From assembly GCF_036637135.1 (NCBI RefSeq), contig NZ_JAVWNC010000007.1, forward strand, positions 1 through 62,437: a DNA stretch of 62,437 nt. Direction: 5' to 3'. Positions 16,651-25,965 of this stretch are shown one piece after another. This DNA comes from Anaerorhabdus sp036637135. Its GTDB lineage: Bacteria; Bacillota_I; Bacilli_A; Erysipelotrichales; Erysipelotrichaceae. Both the position numbers and the translations under genes were made by a program. The notes beneath the pieces are model-generated. The model made no database searches, had not been told where the DNA came from, and saw only the letters and a program-made list of their open reading frames with translations. The stretch's first letter is position 1; each line of letters opens with the position of its first letter.

Positions 16651-17817
16651 CTATATTTTATTCACAAAACACTTCTTGAATCTTTCAATTACCTCAAATA
16701 TAACACTTGTTGGGCAAGCCAAATTGATGCGAATAAACCCAGTTCCATTATGACCAAAAGTTGATCCACGATCCACAAAGATTTCTTCTTTATTAAGCAT
16801 TTCAATCAATATATCTTCACTATATCCCAACCCATTACAATCTAGCCATGCCAAATAAGTACCCTCAAGATGAAAAAGAGTACATGTTGGTAACGATTCT
16901 TCTATAAATTTCTTAAATACATCAAAATTATTTTGAATGACTTGAGTTAACTCATTCTTCCATACACGTCCTTCATTAGAATAAGCACCCATACATGCAT
17001 GATAACCAAAGTATGTTTGATAGTGCACATCTTCATTCTCTAGGTGTTCTTCAAGTTTCTTTTTAATGCCTTGATTTGGAATGATAATATTCGCTAAGTT
17101 AAGACCTGCTAGATTAAATGTTTTACTTGGTGATGTACATAAAATCACATTATCTTTCATTAAGTTTGCAAATACTGTATGTTTTCCATCTAATATAAAA
17201 TCAAAATGAATTTCATCTGCCACAACAAGTAAATTATTTTTTTCTGCTATTTCTTGCACACGCTTCAATTCTTCAATTGTCCATACTCTACCTATTGGAT
17301 TATGTGGGCTACATAAAATCAACATCTTTGCTGATTTTGCTTTTTGTTCAAGATCATCAAAATCCATTTCATATCGACCACCCACAATCCTTAATGCATT
17401 TTCTACACAGTTGCGTTGAGTATGATTGATGATTTTTTTAAATTGGTGATATACCGGTGTTTGAATGATGATATCATCCCCAACTGACGTAAAACAATTC
17501 ACGATATGATGAATCGCTTGAATTACACCAAAGGTTTGTAGTATCCATGCTTCACCACAATCAAATTGATGTTCCTCTTTTAACCAATTCACGACAGTCT
17601 TTGTATAACCATCAGGACATGATGTATACCCAAATACACCTTGATGATGCATTGCTTCTTCAATTTGACTCACAACACTTGGGCATGCCACAAATTCCAT
17701 ATCGGCAGTTGATAATGGTGGAATTGTGCAAGGTTTATTTAATATCTTTTCTGCATTTTTCCATTTCAGTGAACCTGTTCCTGTTCGATTCACAACTGTA
17801 TTAAAATCATATTTCAT
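16651..17817 (-). CDS. patB: MalY/PatB-type PLP-dependent C-S lyase/aminotransferase
   Basis: 388 residues, fold type I PLP enzyme. Seen: LCSPHNPIGRVW (PLP-contacting Asn), VVADEIHFDF (Asp contacting the pyridine nitrogen), SPSKTFNLAGLNLA (Schiff-base Lys) and a conserved C-terminal arginine in GFIRINLACP. The family acts as cystathionine beta-lyase, releasing ammonia, pyruvate and a thiol, and can also transaminate. Distinguishing PatB from other class I/II aminotransferases rests on overall resemblance (ADMEFVACPSV at the start). Stands alone between gap and the GNAT gene. Confidence 0.85.
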   Translation of the reverse strand: MKYDFNTVVNRTGTGSLKWKNAEKILNKPCTIPPLSTADMEFVACPSVVSQIEEAMHHQGVFGYTSCPDGYTKTVVNWLKEEHQFDCGEAWILQTFGVIQAIHHIVNCFTSVGDDIIIQTPVYHQFKKIINHTQRNCVENALRIVGGRYEMDFDDLEQKAKSAKMLILCSPHNPIGRVWTIEELKRVQEIAEKNNLLVVADEIHFDFILDGKHTVFANLMKDNVILCTSPSKTFNLAGLNLANIIIPNQGIKKKLEEHLENEDVHYQTYFGYHACMGAYSNEGRVWKNELTQVIQNNFDVFKKFIEESLPTCTLFHLEGTYLAWLDCNGLGYSEDILIEMLNKEEIFVDRGSTFGHNGTGFIRINLACPTSVIFEVIERFKKCFVNKI

Positions 17818-17863
17818 CGTTTTGCCTCACTTTATATTTAATATCATACACCAAAACCAAATT

Positions 17864-17884
17864 AAAACTCCATCAAAGGAGTTC
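17864..17884 (-). terminator. Intrinsic terminator after the rapZ operon tail
   Basis: Minus strand AACTCC-TTTGAT-GGAGTT followed by TTAATTT, at the stop codon of the GNAT gene. Confidence 0.65.
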
Positions 17885-18798
17885 TAATAAAATTCATTCA
17901 TATAAAGTGGTCTACCACTTGATGCAAAGACTTCATCAATCGTTGTTGCATTAACTTGATACAATCGATTAAATAAATCAAAGTCATTCACTCTTGCCAT
18001 TGTAAATCCATAATCTTTTACTTCAACACCTGGATATAAAATTCTCAAATCTTCCACTTCACTCGTATGTACTTTCACAATACCTCTAATTTGAAGCGCT
18101 AGGTTAATTAGTTTAGTTAAAGCAAGACTGTTTAAGTAAATACATTCTTCCATGACTACTTCTTTGTTTGTGAATAGACAAACTGCATAAGCTTGAAGAT
18201 GTCCTTTTTCATTGTAGTAACCCAATATCTTTCCACCCTGTGCAGCACTTTCTTTCTTCATTTGATTGAAGTTTTTTACATCACGGATGTAGTATCCATT
18301 AAAACGTTTTACAAAGGTTGCATAAAGTTGAAGCATATCTTCACTACTTACATTGTAGCTGCACCCTTCATTACTAATCTTTTGAACATGATTACGAGTG
18401 AAAGTTGTCTCTTTGTGATTATAAACCATCTTAAAACCATATGGTTCATACAATGCTGGATTATAAGCTTGTATGCATGTTATTAGTTCTTGATGTTCAA
18501 TTTCATCAATTGCAACTTGCATTAATTTTTTCATATTACCTTGTTTTTGATATTGTGGTAATGTCGCAACTCCAACAATCATTGATGTACGAATTACACG
18601 GTTATTAAACATCATCTCATGAGGGATACGTTGCAATGATGATTGTACAATTCCATTTTCAATTAAAATAACTGTATTTTCTGGTTTGTATATTTCATCA
18701 AAATAGTATTCAATGTACTTTTCTTCTTCTTGAGGAAAACATTGATACCACATTTTCTTAATTGTATTGGTTTGACCTGATTCTACTTTTTTAATCAC
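17884..18798 (-). CDS. GNAT-family N-acetyltransferase, Eis-like
   Basis: About 304 residues. The acetyl-CoA-binding stretch is TSMIVGVATLPQYQKQGNMKKLM (V-x-T-x-PxYxxQGxxxxLM, GNAT motif A), followed by ITCIQAYNPALYEPYGFKMVYNH, typical of Eis/GNAT proteins with two fused N-acetyltransferase-like halves. Substrate unknown. I prefer GTG 18798: AGAGGG lies 8 bases upstream and the start overlaps the stop of the preceding gene, suggesting coupled translation; a TTG at 18834 is in frame. Last gene of the rapZ-yvcK-whiA transcript. Confidence 0.75.
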   Translation of the reverse strand: MIKKVESGQTNTIKKMWYQCFPQEEEKYIEYYFDEIYKPENTVILIENGIVQSSLQRIPHEMMFNNRVIRTSMIVGVATLPQYQKQGNMKKLMQVAIDEIEHQELITCIQAYNPALYEPYGFKMVYNHKETTFTRNHVQKISNEGCSYNVSSEDMLQLYATFVKRFNGYYIRDVKNFNQMKKESAAQGGKILGYYNEKGHLQAYAVCLFTNKEVVMEECIYLNSLALTKLINLALQIRGIVKVHTSEVEDLRILYPGVEVKDYGFTMARVNDFDLFNRLYQVNATTIDEVFASSGRPLYMNEFY

Positions 18799-19717
18799 TG
18801 TTTTCACCCTCTCTGCATAATCGATATTTCTCAATCATAAATTCTGGATAATACGCCATCTTTGCTTGTCTTAGATTATCATACCCCATGTCATCTTCAC
18901 GATTAACATACTCATAATTACTAAACTCATGACTCAAAAATTCTTTCATAATCGCTTGATACAACCCACGAATATTTGGATCTGCTTTTTCTATGTTTTC
19001 TTGACACATTCTATCCGATAGAACCGAGCCAATCGCAAAAGCTTTGATTTCCCCATCAATACGAATACATCCACCGCGATAATCTACAACTCCAAATAAA
19101 TCTAAGATTCTCATTGTACCTTTGCGGTCTGATTGTAAAAATGCATCTCCATCTTCTGCTTTCCAATTTTCTAAGAAAGCTTTGCACTCTTTCGCATTCT
19201 CTTGATTCATTGTTTCATAGACAAAACGATTTTCATAATCTTTATAAAATGCGTTTAAGTGATTTCTTTTCTTCTGTAATTTCTTACCGCTAAAACTCAT
19301 CAACTTTTCAACACGATAAACATAATCATAACTCTCTCTAGCAGGGCAAGCACAGTACTCAGGATAAATTTTAAGTACTTTATCCATTGCCTCTTTAGTG
19401 AAGCAACTTAAGACAAACTTTACTCCATAATGATCAAATATGGATTTCGCTTTGATAATTGCTTCATCAAAATATGTTTCTTTACATAAAGGCATATAAA
19501 GAAATAATTCACCTTCGTGAATCCCTAACAACAACATATAGTGTGCATGTTCAACACAAAACAGTGGATACCATTCTAACCATAAAATCATATTCACTAA
19601 GTTGTGGTTACTCTCTTCGTAATGATTTATCGCCAGATGCTCTTGAATGGTTTTCCATTGTTCAGAGGAGACTGGCAAAAAATCATGATACATTTCTATC
19701 TCAATTTCTGTCATCAT
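18791..19717 (-). CDS. DUF2156 protein (LPG synthase C-terminal-like, GNAT fold)
   Basis: 308 residues. The centre YVYRVEKLMSFSGKKLQKKRNHLNAF is the hallmark of DUF2156 proteins, which share the double-GNAT fold of the aminoacyl-phosphatidylglycerol synthase catalytic domain. No membrane helices, so unlike full MprF it cannot flip lipids. The likely activity is acyl or aminoacyl transfer to an unknown acceptor. It overlaps the preceding small membrane-protein gene by 17 bases and the following GNAT gene by 8, so all three are translated together. Confidence 0.8.
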   Translation of the reverse strand: MMTEIEIEMYHDFLPVSSEQWKTIQEHLAINHYEESNHNLVNMILWLEWYPLFCVEHAHYMLLLGIHEGELFLYMPLCKETYFDEAIIKAKSIFDHYGVKFVLSCFTKEAMDKVLKIYPEYCACPARESYDYVYRVEKLMSFSGKKLQKKRNHLNAFYKDYENRFVYETMNQENAKECKAFLENWKAEDGDAFLQSDRKGTMRILDLFGVVDYRGGCIRIDGEIKAFAIGSVLSDRMCQENIEKADPNIRGLYQAIMKEFLSHEFSNYEYVNREDDMGYDNLRQAKMAYYPEFMIEKYRLCREGENSD

Positions 19718-20006
19718 CCTGACTTCTTTCCGTGTATTCTACGTCAATGACATTCCCCGTGTTAATTGGTTTTTCTATATTTGAGTCATCCTCTTGTTGA
19801 CGTGGATTTTGAAATGTTGTTTGTTGTTCTTGTTGCGATTCATAATAAGTCGTATCATCACTATTTTTAAATGCCTGTTTTGCCTTGTGATTTAGGTACA
19901 CAAATATACCCACAATAAATAGACCAAATACTAAAATCAGTGGCCAAAATATTTGAAATAAAACTACGAATGTAAATACTGTTAGTAAAAAATATATTAA
20001 TCTCAT
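19701..20006 (-). CDS. Small membrane protein of unknown function
   Basis: 101 residues from ATG 20006, which has GGAGG 8 bases upstream; an ATG five codons earlier overlaps that site. Two closely spaced hydrophobic stretches (about residues 3-20 and 22-40) are followed by a polar Gln/Asp-rich tail ending DVEYTERSQDDDRN. I recognise no domain. Its place between whiA and the DUF2156 gene suggests an envelope role. Confidence 0.65.
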   Translation of the reverse strand: MRLIYFLLTVFTFVVLFQIFWPLILVFGLFIVGIFVYLNHKAKQAFKNSDDTTYYESQQEQQTTFQNPRQQEDDSNIEKPINTGNVIDVEYTERSQDDDRN

Positions 20007-20039
20007 ATCATTTTCCTCCATTCCATTATAATGTACAAA

Positions 20040-20993
20040 TTAAGAATGTACACTAGTTTGCATTTTAATTTTATCTGCAAGTTCTTGGATTTTGGTAAAA
20101 CGATGTTTCATTCCTGACTTGCTCATGACGACACCTTTTTGTCGTTCATACTCTTTACTGAGTTCATTTAGACTTAATTCAGGATTCTCTTTTCTTAATT
20201 GCACTATCTCAACTAATCGCTCATCTAACATCTCGAGTTTACCTGCCTTTTCAATAACTTCTATATCTTCAAGTTGTTTCTTGGCAGCATTTTGACTCTT
20301 AACTTCATTTGCTACTTCACAATTGTCTAAGCGCGTTAAACTATTTTTGAAATCTCGATGAATACGTATATCTTCAAATTTCATAAGGGATTCAAAAGCA
20401 CCAATAAGTCGTAAGAAGTCGGCAATTTTATCTGCAGCTTTGATATAAACAACGACTTGATTTCTTCTTGTTATTGATTTTGCAGGTAATTCAAAACGAT
20501 TCATAACCTTCACTACAAATTCCGCATGCTCACTACTACTCGTACCAATCTCCAAATGATAACTTGATCGTTGTGGTGCATTGACACTTCCCATAGCCAT
20601 AAAAGCTCCAGCTAAATATGCTCTAGCACAACATTCTTTCGTTACAATGCTTTGTAAAGGACGAGATAGTAATCCTCTTGTTGAATATAAGCCTAAATCT
20701 TCTAATATTTCTTTTGCTTTGTTTAATACACGTATGTAATAAATATTGTTTTTCTTTAGATTCATTTTTTTCATTACTGATAAATCTGTTTCAACACCAT
20801 AACATTCTTTTAGCATTTTCCATGTTCTTTTTGCAGTTGTTGCATTTTCTGTTTTGATTAATAAAGTTAATCCTTTATTTGATATTGATAATGTTGAACA
20901 CAGTTGTATTAAGGCAGATAATTCTGCTTTCTTGCAACAATCTTTTAATTCATTTAATGCAATCTCTTGTTTTACTTCTGTTGTAAATGACAT
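20040..20993 (-). CDS. whiA: DNA-binding protein WhiA
   Basis: 317 residues, full length. The N-terminal LAGLIDADG-like fold lacks endonuclease residues (CCARAYLAGAFMAMGSVNAP, YHLEIGTSS), and the C-terminal helix-turn-helix (LRKENPELSLNELSKEY, KGVVMSKSGMKHRFTKI) binds DNA. WhiA influences cell division and chromosome segregation in Bacillota. Its start overlaps the yvcK stop by 22 bases, as expected for the conserved rapZ-yvcK-whiA trio. Confidence 0.95.
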   Translation of the reverse strand: MSFTTEVKQEIALNELKDCCKKAELSALIQLCSTLSISNKGLTLLIKTENATTAKRTWKMLKECYGVETDLSVMKKMNLKKNNIYYIRVLNKAKEILEDLGLYSTRGLLSRPLQSIVTKECCARAYLAGAFMAMGSVNAPQRSSYHLEIGTSSSEHAEFVVKVMNRFELPAKSITRRNQVVVYIKAADKIADFLRLIGAFESLMKFEDIRIHRDFKNSLTRLDNCEVANEVKSQNAAKKQLEDIEVIEKAGKLEMLDERLVEIVQLRKENPELSLNELSKEYERQKGVVMSKSGMKHRFTKIQELADKIKMQTSVHS

Positions 20994-21958
20994 GTATCTT
21001 CCACATCCTTCAATAAGCTTTCTACGACTGATTTTATTTTCATACTATCATGTCGTACTAAATTGTTAGAAAAATCAAGTAAACTTTCCTCAACAATTTT
21101 ATAGCTATGTCTTTCTCTTACAATTCGTACCGGTGTACTATTTTCTTCTTCATATCGTTTAGTAATAAACTCTGGAATTACATCATTCGCAACCACAACT
21201 TTTTCTACAGGTGCTCCATGGTCAATCAACGCATCCACATGATCTTCAACATCATAGTTTGTCGTTTCACCCGGTTGTGTCATTGCGTTACAAATATATA
21301 TTTTTTGTCCTTTGGCTTGTTGAAGCGCATCTTTAATCTCTGGAATAATAATATTAGGTAATATGCTTGTATAAACCGAACCAATACCATAAATAATGAG
21401 ATCTGCATTTTGAATTGCTTCAATTGCTTTCTCACTTGCACGCACATCATCTTGGTAGAACACACGTTTAATACGGTTATTAATTTTAGGAATATTGGTT
21501 TCTCCTCGCACAATCGTACCATCTTCCATCATCGCAAAGAGTGTAATGACTTGAGATGTCGATGGAATAATATCACCTCGTACATTTAAAACTTTAGATA
21601 AAATTTCAACACTCTCCACAAAACTTCCGCATGATTGTGTTAATGCAACTAAAATCAGATTACCTAAGTTATGTCCTAAAACATCTTGTTCAGGATTCAC
21701 TTCTAATTCACTAGATACAAAACGATAATCCATTAGTGTTCCAAGTAATGATTCACTTTCCGCTAAAGAGATTAATACACCTCGTATATCTCCCATCGCA
21801 GGCATATTGAAAAATTGACGTAAACGCCCTGTTGATCCTCCATCGTCCGCAACTGTTACAATTGCAGTAATATCGATGTTCTCAATGTGTTTGATACCTC
21901 TTAGTATTGTTGATTGTCCATGACCCCCACCAATAACCACAACTTTTTTATTTTTCAT
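20972..21958 (-). CDS. yvcK: YvcK/CofD-like gluconeogenesis and morphology factor
   Basis: 328 residues. Seen: VVVIGGGHGQSTILRGI, VTVADDGGSTGRLR and GVLISLAESESLLGTLMDYRF, typical of YvcK, which binds UDP-sugars and is needed for growth on gluconeogenic carbon sources and for cell shape. ATG 21958 has AAAGGA upstream and lies inside the end of rapZ (11-base overlap); an upstream in-frame start within rapZ has no ribosome binding site. Confidence 0.94.
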   Translation of the reverse strand: MKNKKVVVIGGGHGQSTILRGIKHIENIDITAIVTVADDGGSTGRLRQFFNMPAMGDIRGVLISLAESESLLGTLMDYRFVSSELEVNPEQDVLGHNLGNLILVALTQSCGSFVESVEILSKVLNVRGDIIPSTSQVITLFAMMEDGTIVRGETNIPKINNRIKRVFYQDDVRASEKAIEAIQNADLIIYGIGSVYTSILPNIIIPEIKDALQQAKGQKIYICNAMTQPGETTNYDVEDHVDALIDHGAPVEKVVVANDVIPEFITKRYEEENSTPVRIVRERHSYKIVEESLLDFSNNLVRHDSMKIKSVVESLLKDVEDTCHLQQK

Positions 21959-22814
21959 TAGTAAAGTCCTTTTTATCTCGGTGATCTTTATAACAATTGT
22001 ATTTAGTATGGTATAAATCAAAAAGATAATTTGTAATTGCTACAGACCGGTGTTGTCCACCTGTACATCCAATCGCAACCGTAAAGTGATTCTTACCTTC
22101 TTTAACATATTCTGTAAATGCGTAATCTAAAAATGATACCAAACGCTTAATGAATTCTTTTGTTTGATCATTATCCATGACATAATCATAGACTGCTTTA
22201 TCATCACCAGAATACGGTCTTAACTCTTGCACCCAATATGGATTTGGTAAAAACCGTACATCCAACATTAAATCTGCATCCATAGGTACACCATTCTTGT
22301 ATCCAAAAGAAACAAAACTAATTGAAAATGTTGGACCTTCTCTTAAGTTAAAGTAACTCTCAATCTTACTCTTTAATACCTTAAAATCTGTGAAAGTTGT
22401 ATCAATAGTTACAAATGTACTATCTTTTGAATTCATAAACATTTGACGTTCCACATTGATTGCTTCTTCTAGCGTATTTACTGTATTACTAATTAATAAT
22501 GGATGTGTTCTTCGTGTTGATTTATATCGATGTAGAAGCACATCATCTGATGCATCTAAGAAGAGTACTCTTACATCCATATCTGCTCCTTTAAACGCTC
22601 TTAAAAACTCTGGAAAATCCATCGCAGAAGTTGCAAGTGCAGTAAAGTAAAAACGAGGATCTGTACTTGATTCTATAACATCAACAAGATTCGTTAAAAT
22701 TTGAACTGGGAATTGATCAATGCAATGATATCCCATATCTTCTAGAATGTTGGTTGCACTGGTTTTACCTGCACCCGACATCCCACTTACTAAAATCACT
22801 CTTTTTTTATTCAT
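21948..22814 (-). CDS. rapZ: RNase adapter RapZ/YvcJ (P-loop nucleotide-binding protein)
   Basis: 288 residues. The P-loop is VSGMSGAGKTSA at the N-terminus, and the C-terminal domain shows FTVAIGCTGGQHRSVAI, the family signature. In E. coli RapZ controls GlmZ and amino-sugar synthesis; in Bacillus YvcJ has GTPase activity and affects competence. ATG 22814 has GAGG 8 bases upstream; a GTG three codons earlier overlaps that site. First gene of the operon that ends at about 17.88 kb. Confidence 0.94.
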   Translation of the reverse strand: MNKKRVILVSGMSGAGKTSATNILEDMGYHCIDQFPVQILTNLVDVIESSTDPRFYFTALATSAMDFPEFLRAFKGADMDVRVLFLDASDDVLLHRYKSTRRTHPLLISNTVNTLEEAINVERQMFMNSKDSTFVTIDTTFTDFKVLKSKIESYFNLREGPTFSISFVSFGYKNGVPMDADLMLDVRFLPNPYWVQELRPYSGDDKAVYDYVMDNDQTKEFIKRLVSFLDYAFTEYVKEGKNHFTVAIGCTGGQHRSVAITNYLFDLYHTKYNCYKDHRDKKDFTNEK

Positions 22815-22832
22815 GGTTTTCACCTCATTTTT

Positions 22833-22861
22833 ATTCTACCACGTACCCTGGTGTTTCTCAA
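22833..22861 (-). promoter_or_regulatory. sigmaA promoter of the rapZ operon
   Basis: Minus strand -35 TTGAGA (22861-22856), 17-bp spacer, -10 TAGAAT (22838-22833), 19 bases before the start codon. Confidence 0.7.
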
Positions 22862-22888
22862 CGAATACCATAATGTTCACATAATCAT

Positions 22889-22917
22889 TTGATACAATAG
22901 TCTCTCACAAATATGAT
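22889..22917 (+). promoter_or_regulatory. sigmaA promoter of the YugP-like protease gene
   Basis: -35 TTGATA (22889-22894), 17-bp spacer, -10 TATGAT (22912-22917). Divergent from the rapZ promoter. Confidence 0.7.
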
Positions 22918-22941
22918 AAACTTGTTGAGGAGGATATGATT

Positions 22942-23652
22942 ATGTTTTTCTATATCGATTGGTATTATATTTTATTAGTTACCCCTGCTGTTATTTTCTC
23001 ATTATGGGCAAGTTCACGAGTAAATAGCACCTATAAACGCTTTTCAAACCAATATTCAAGAAAGGGAATTACCGCAGAAGATGCTTGCCGTAAAATCCTT
23101 GATGAAAATGGTTTAACCGGAGTTCAAATTGTACATGTACAAGGTCACTTAACTGATCATTATGATCCACGTCAAAATGTTATCCGTTTATCTGATTCTG
23201 TATATGGCAATACTTCAACTGCTGCAATTGGTGTTGCCTGCCATGAAGCAGGTCACGCAATTCAATACGCACAAAACTATGCACCCATTAAATTTAGAGC
23301 TGCTATTGTCAATGTTACAAACATTGGTTCTCGATTGTCATTCCCTTTGATCCTTCTTGGTATCTTCTTATCATCTAGTGGTCAAATATGGATTAATGTT
23401 GCCTATTTTGGTGTTGCCTTATTTGGTCTATGCGTCGTATTCCAACTAGTCACACTACCAACTGAATACAACGCTAGTAGTCGCGCCATCTTAGCGCTTG
23501 ATCAAAGTGGTATTCTTGATAGTGACGAACTTGAAGGTTCTAAGAAAGTACTAAACGCCGCTGCACTAACATATGTCGCTGCATTATCAGTAACTGTTAT
23601 GCAATTTTTACGTCTATTATTAATTGTCGGTCGTCGTGGTAATAATGATTAA
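22942..23652 (+). CDS. YugP-type membrane zinc metallopeptidase
   Basis: 236 residues. The zinc site is HEAGH at residues 101-105 (HExxH). Membrane helices lie at about 4-24, 118-138 and 150-170, plus one at the C-terminus. The family (neutral zinc metallopeptidase 2, YugP) is broadly conserved in Bacillota, with no clear substrate. A later STPTEYNASSRA-like stretch (LPTEYNASSRA) carries the conserved Glu of the third zinc ligand. ATG 22942 is 8 bases after GGAGG; an ATG two codons upstream is too close. Monocistronic. Confidence 0.9.
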   Translation: MFFYIDWYYILLVTPAVIFSLWASSRVNSTYKRFSNQYSRKGITAEDACRKILDENGLTGVQIVHVQGHLTDHYDPRQNVIRLSDSVYGNTSTAAIGVACHEAGHAIQYAQNYAPIKFRAAIVNVTNIGSRLSFPLILLGIFLSSSGQIWINVAYFGVALFGLCVVFQLVTLPTEYNASSRAILALDQSGILDSDELEGSKKVLNAAALTYVAALSVTVMQFLRLLLIVGRRGNND

Positions 23653-23654
23653 TA

Positions 23655-23679
23655 AAAGTTGACTAACGTCAACTTTTTT
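23655..23679. terminator. Bidirectional intrinsic terminator
   Basis: AAGTTGAC-TAAC-GTCAACTT with TTTT on the right and AAAA on the left, shared by the YugP gene (+) and the convergent membrane-protein gene (-), whose stop codon lies in the right arm. Confidence 0.85.
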
Positions 23680-24994
23680 CATGTTCAATAGTAACACTGT
23701 GATGATAAGTTTGTTTCGATATAACAATCGAATTCTTCAAACGATATTGTTCATTGAGATAGTCATAATATGATCCTGGTGACATAATTCCATTTGGATT
23801 TGCAGCTGCAATTCCTGTTGCACGAATTACATAGTCAGATAGTTTTACACAATTTGTTGTTAAGACAAAATATGTTTTGAAACTTGTATCCTTAAATTTA
23901 TACATTGATGCATGTGTTGCTTTATACAATTCGCTCGCATAATCATTAGGAACTGTTTCACTTTGATATTTACCTTCTTCATATTTTTGATACAAACTTT
24001 CCCAAGGATAAACATGTGTAAATAATTCACCCAAGCGATCTCTAATCGCTTGTTTTTGTTTATCCGTTAAACTTAATCCAAACGCAAAGATTGAATCTCC
24101 GGTAGCCTTAGCACAGAATTTAATATATTCATCACGATTGTTGGTTACAAACAAGACTCCATCACCGATGGATCCAAAAAGTTTTGAAGATTGAAAATCA
24201 TAATTTCCATAACAATATATTTTACCTTCAAAGTACAAATCTGCATGCCCTATTGTTCCAAATCCTTTTTCCGTAACATGCACAAAGATTTCAATATCTG
24301 GTATTTTATCTACTTTAAAGCTATCTTCTTCAATTATTCCATCATCATCAATCGCAACTAATTTATTAATATAACTAATTGCTTTTTTAGGCATCAACAT
24401 TGTCATGAATACTGGTAAATTTACTCGAATTCGTTTTTTGAATCGATTTGTTTGTTTAATTGGTGCTACTTCTACAATAAAATCCCCTAACAAAGAGAAC
24501 CCGTAAAATATACAGAATATTCCAGTAATTAAAAACGCTCTTCTCTGATTCATACCTGGAGCAAATAATAGTGGTAATGCAAATAAGTAAATCACAACTG
24601 CACTAAGCAAGACCATACTTCTACCAGGTGTTTTATTTGACCTTTGAATAACATAGTCAATTGTTTTCACTATCGCAATAATTAAAATATAAACCCCTAA
24701 AAATAATGCATATAGTGTTGAAAATTGATTGATAAACGCAAGAAATGTAAACCCAAATACAATGGGCATAAAACCTCTTATAGCTTTTGAAAAACTAAAG
24801 TTATTTAAACATCCTAAAAGTCCTGTAACACCCATAACCATGGAATATCCAAAGATAATGAGGCGTACAACTTTAGGTATTTCTGTTTTCCAAATTAAAA
24901 ATGACACACCAGATATAATATAGAGAAATGCTGTAAACCCTAATGATCCAACCCCAATATATTGTCTTACTAATTTTCCTTCTATTTTTTTCAT
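23669..24994 (-). CDS. Six-helix membrane protein with C-terminal putative permuted papain-like domain
   Basis: 441 residues. The N-terminal half (to about 180) has six membrane helices resembling HdeD/DUF308 proteins. The cytosolic or external C-terminal half (about 235-430) shows GTIGHADLYFEGKIYCYGNYD (His250) and, 130 residues later, VLTTNCVKLSDYVIRATGI (Cys382). A His first, then a Cys in a TNC context, is the order of circularly permuted NlpC/P60 (LRAT-like) hydrolases. If so, it may hydrolyse peptide, amide or lipid ester bonds at the membrane. The domain call is inference from motif order; the membrane part is clear. Confidence 0.55.
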   Translation of the reverse strand: MKKIEGKLVRQYIGVGSLGFTAFLYIISGVSFLIWKTEIPKVVRLIIFGYSMVMGVTGLLGCLNNFSFSKAIRGFMPIVFGFTFLAFINQFSTLYALFLGVYILIIAIVKTIDYVIQRSNKTPGRSMVLLSAVVIYLFALPLLFAPGMNQRRAFLITGIFCIFYGFSLLGDFIVEVAPIKQTNRFKKRIRVNLPVFMTMLMPKKAISYINKLVAIDDDGIIEEDSFKVDKIPDIEIFVHVTEKGFGTIGHADLYFEGKIYCYGNYDFQSSKLFGSIGDGVLFVTNNRDEYIKFCAKATGDSIFAFGLSLTDKQKQAIRDRLGELFTHVYPWESLYQKYEEGKYQSETVPNDYASELYKATHASMYKFKDTSFKTYFVLTTNCVKLSDYVIRATGIAAANPNGIMSPGSYYDYLNEQYRLKNSIVISKQTYHHSVTIEHEKS

Positions 24995-25089
24995 ATAAAC
25001 TAAACTCCTCTAATAATTTTAGTATAACTCGAAAATGAATTAATGGTAACTTTATACTCTGTTATTAATCATCTCACTCTAAAGAATAC

Positions 25090-25118
25090 AAAAGAGATGT
25101 ACACCGTTATACATCTCT
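25090..25118 (-). terminator. Intrinsic terminator after the sugar acid operon
   Basis: Minus strand AGAGATGTA-TAACGGTG-TACATCTCT followed by TTTG; 9-bp perfect stem beyond the HAD gene, the last gene of the cluster. Confidence 0.75.
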
Positions 25119-25133
25119 CTTTCAAATTATTAA

Positions 25134-25964
25134 TTATTTACTCAATTCTTCAAAATGTTTGAAGCAATAATTTGCTACACCCGACTCTTCATTTGAAGTG
25201 GTGATTGTATCTGCAATTAATTTCAGTTCGATACATGCATTTCCCATAGCTACTTTAATTCCTGCGTTTTGTAGTAGCGTTACATCATTATTCGCATCTC
25301 CAAATGCAACTACTTCTTCACAATTTACATCGAGTCTATCACACAGCCATTTTAACGCATTACCTTTTGATGCTTTTTTGTTCATGACTTCTATGTTAGT
25401 TTTCAGTGATGATGATGTAGTTAGTTCTGAGAACTGCTTTGTAATATCAATTACCTTACGTTTTGTATCATCATCTTTATAGAAGATATTCAAGCGATCA
25501 ATTTGCGAACATGAGCGTATAAATTGAATCATATCATTCTCTACAATTTTTCTACTTGATATCACATAATGATATATTCCTTTATCTAAGTTAAACTCAT
25601 GCAACCGCTCCATTACGCTTTTTTGTGTATATACTTCATTGTTCGAAAAGATATCAAATGTAATGTCAAAATGTTTTAGTTTGTTATATAAATCAATAAC
25701 CAAGTTATTTGAAAGTCCACAAAAGAATAATTCTTTTCTATCCTTAATACTATAGATAGAAGAACCATTACCACAAATTGCATATAAAACACTTGGATGA
25801 TCGACGATTTCTTGATTCATTCCAGATAATAGTCTTCCTGATGCAGGTATGAATAAAATATTATATTGATGACACTTTTCTAGTAACTCATAATTTTCTT
25901 GAGATATCTTTTTATCTTCTGTTAGAAAAGTTCCATCTAAATCTGATACAATCATCTTCAACAT
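25134..25964 (-). CDS. HAD-superfamily Cof-type phosphatase
   Basis: 276 residues of HAD subclass IIB. Motif I is VSDLDGTFL (nucleophile Asp), motif II is in IPASGR, the conserved Lys is in KASKGNAL, and motif III/IV is VVAFGDANNDVTLLQ. Cof-like phosphatases dephosphorylate sugar phosphates, nucleotides or flavin precursors. The gene begins 1 base after the dehydratase stop, so it ends the PTS/dehydratase operon and may drain accumulating sugar phosphates from that route (inference). Confidence 0.85.
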   Translation of the reverse strand: MLKMIVSDLDGTFLTEDKKISQENYELLEKCHQYNILFIPASGRLLSGMNQEIVDHPSVLYAICGNGSSIYSIKDRKELFFCGLSNNLVIDLYNKLKHFDITFDIFSNNEVYTQKSVMERLHEFNLDKGIYHYVISSRKIVENDMIQFIRSCSQIDRLNIFYKDDDTKRKVIDITKQFSELTTSSSLKTNIEVMNKKASKGNALKWLCDRLDVNCEEVVAFGDANNDVTLLQNAGIKVAMGNACIELKLIADTITTSNEESGVANYCFKHFEELSK

Positions 25965-25965
25965 G

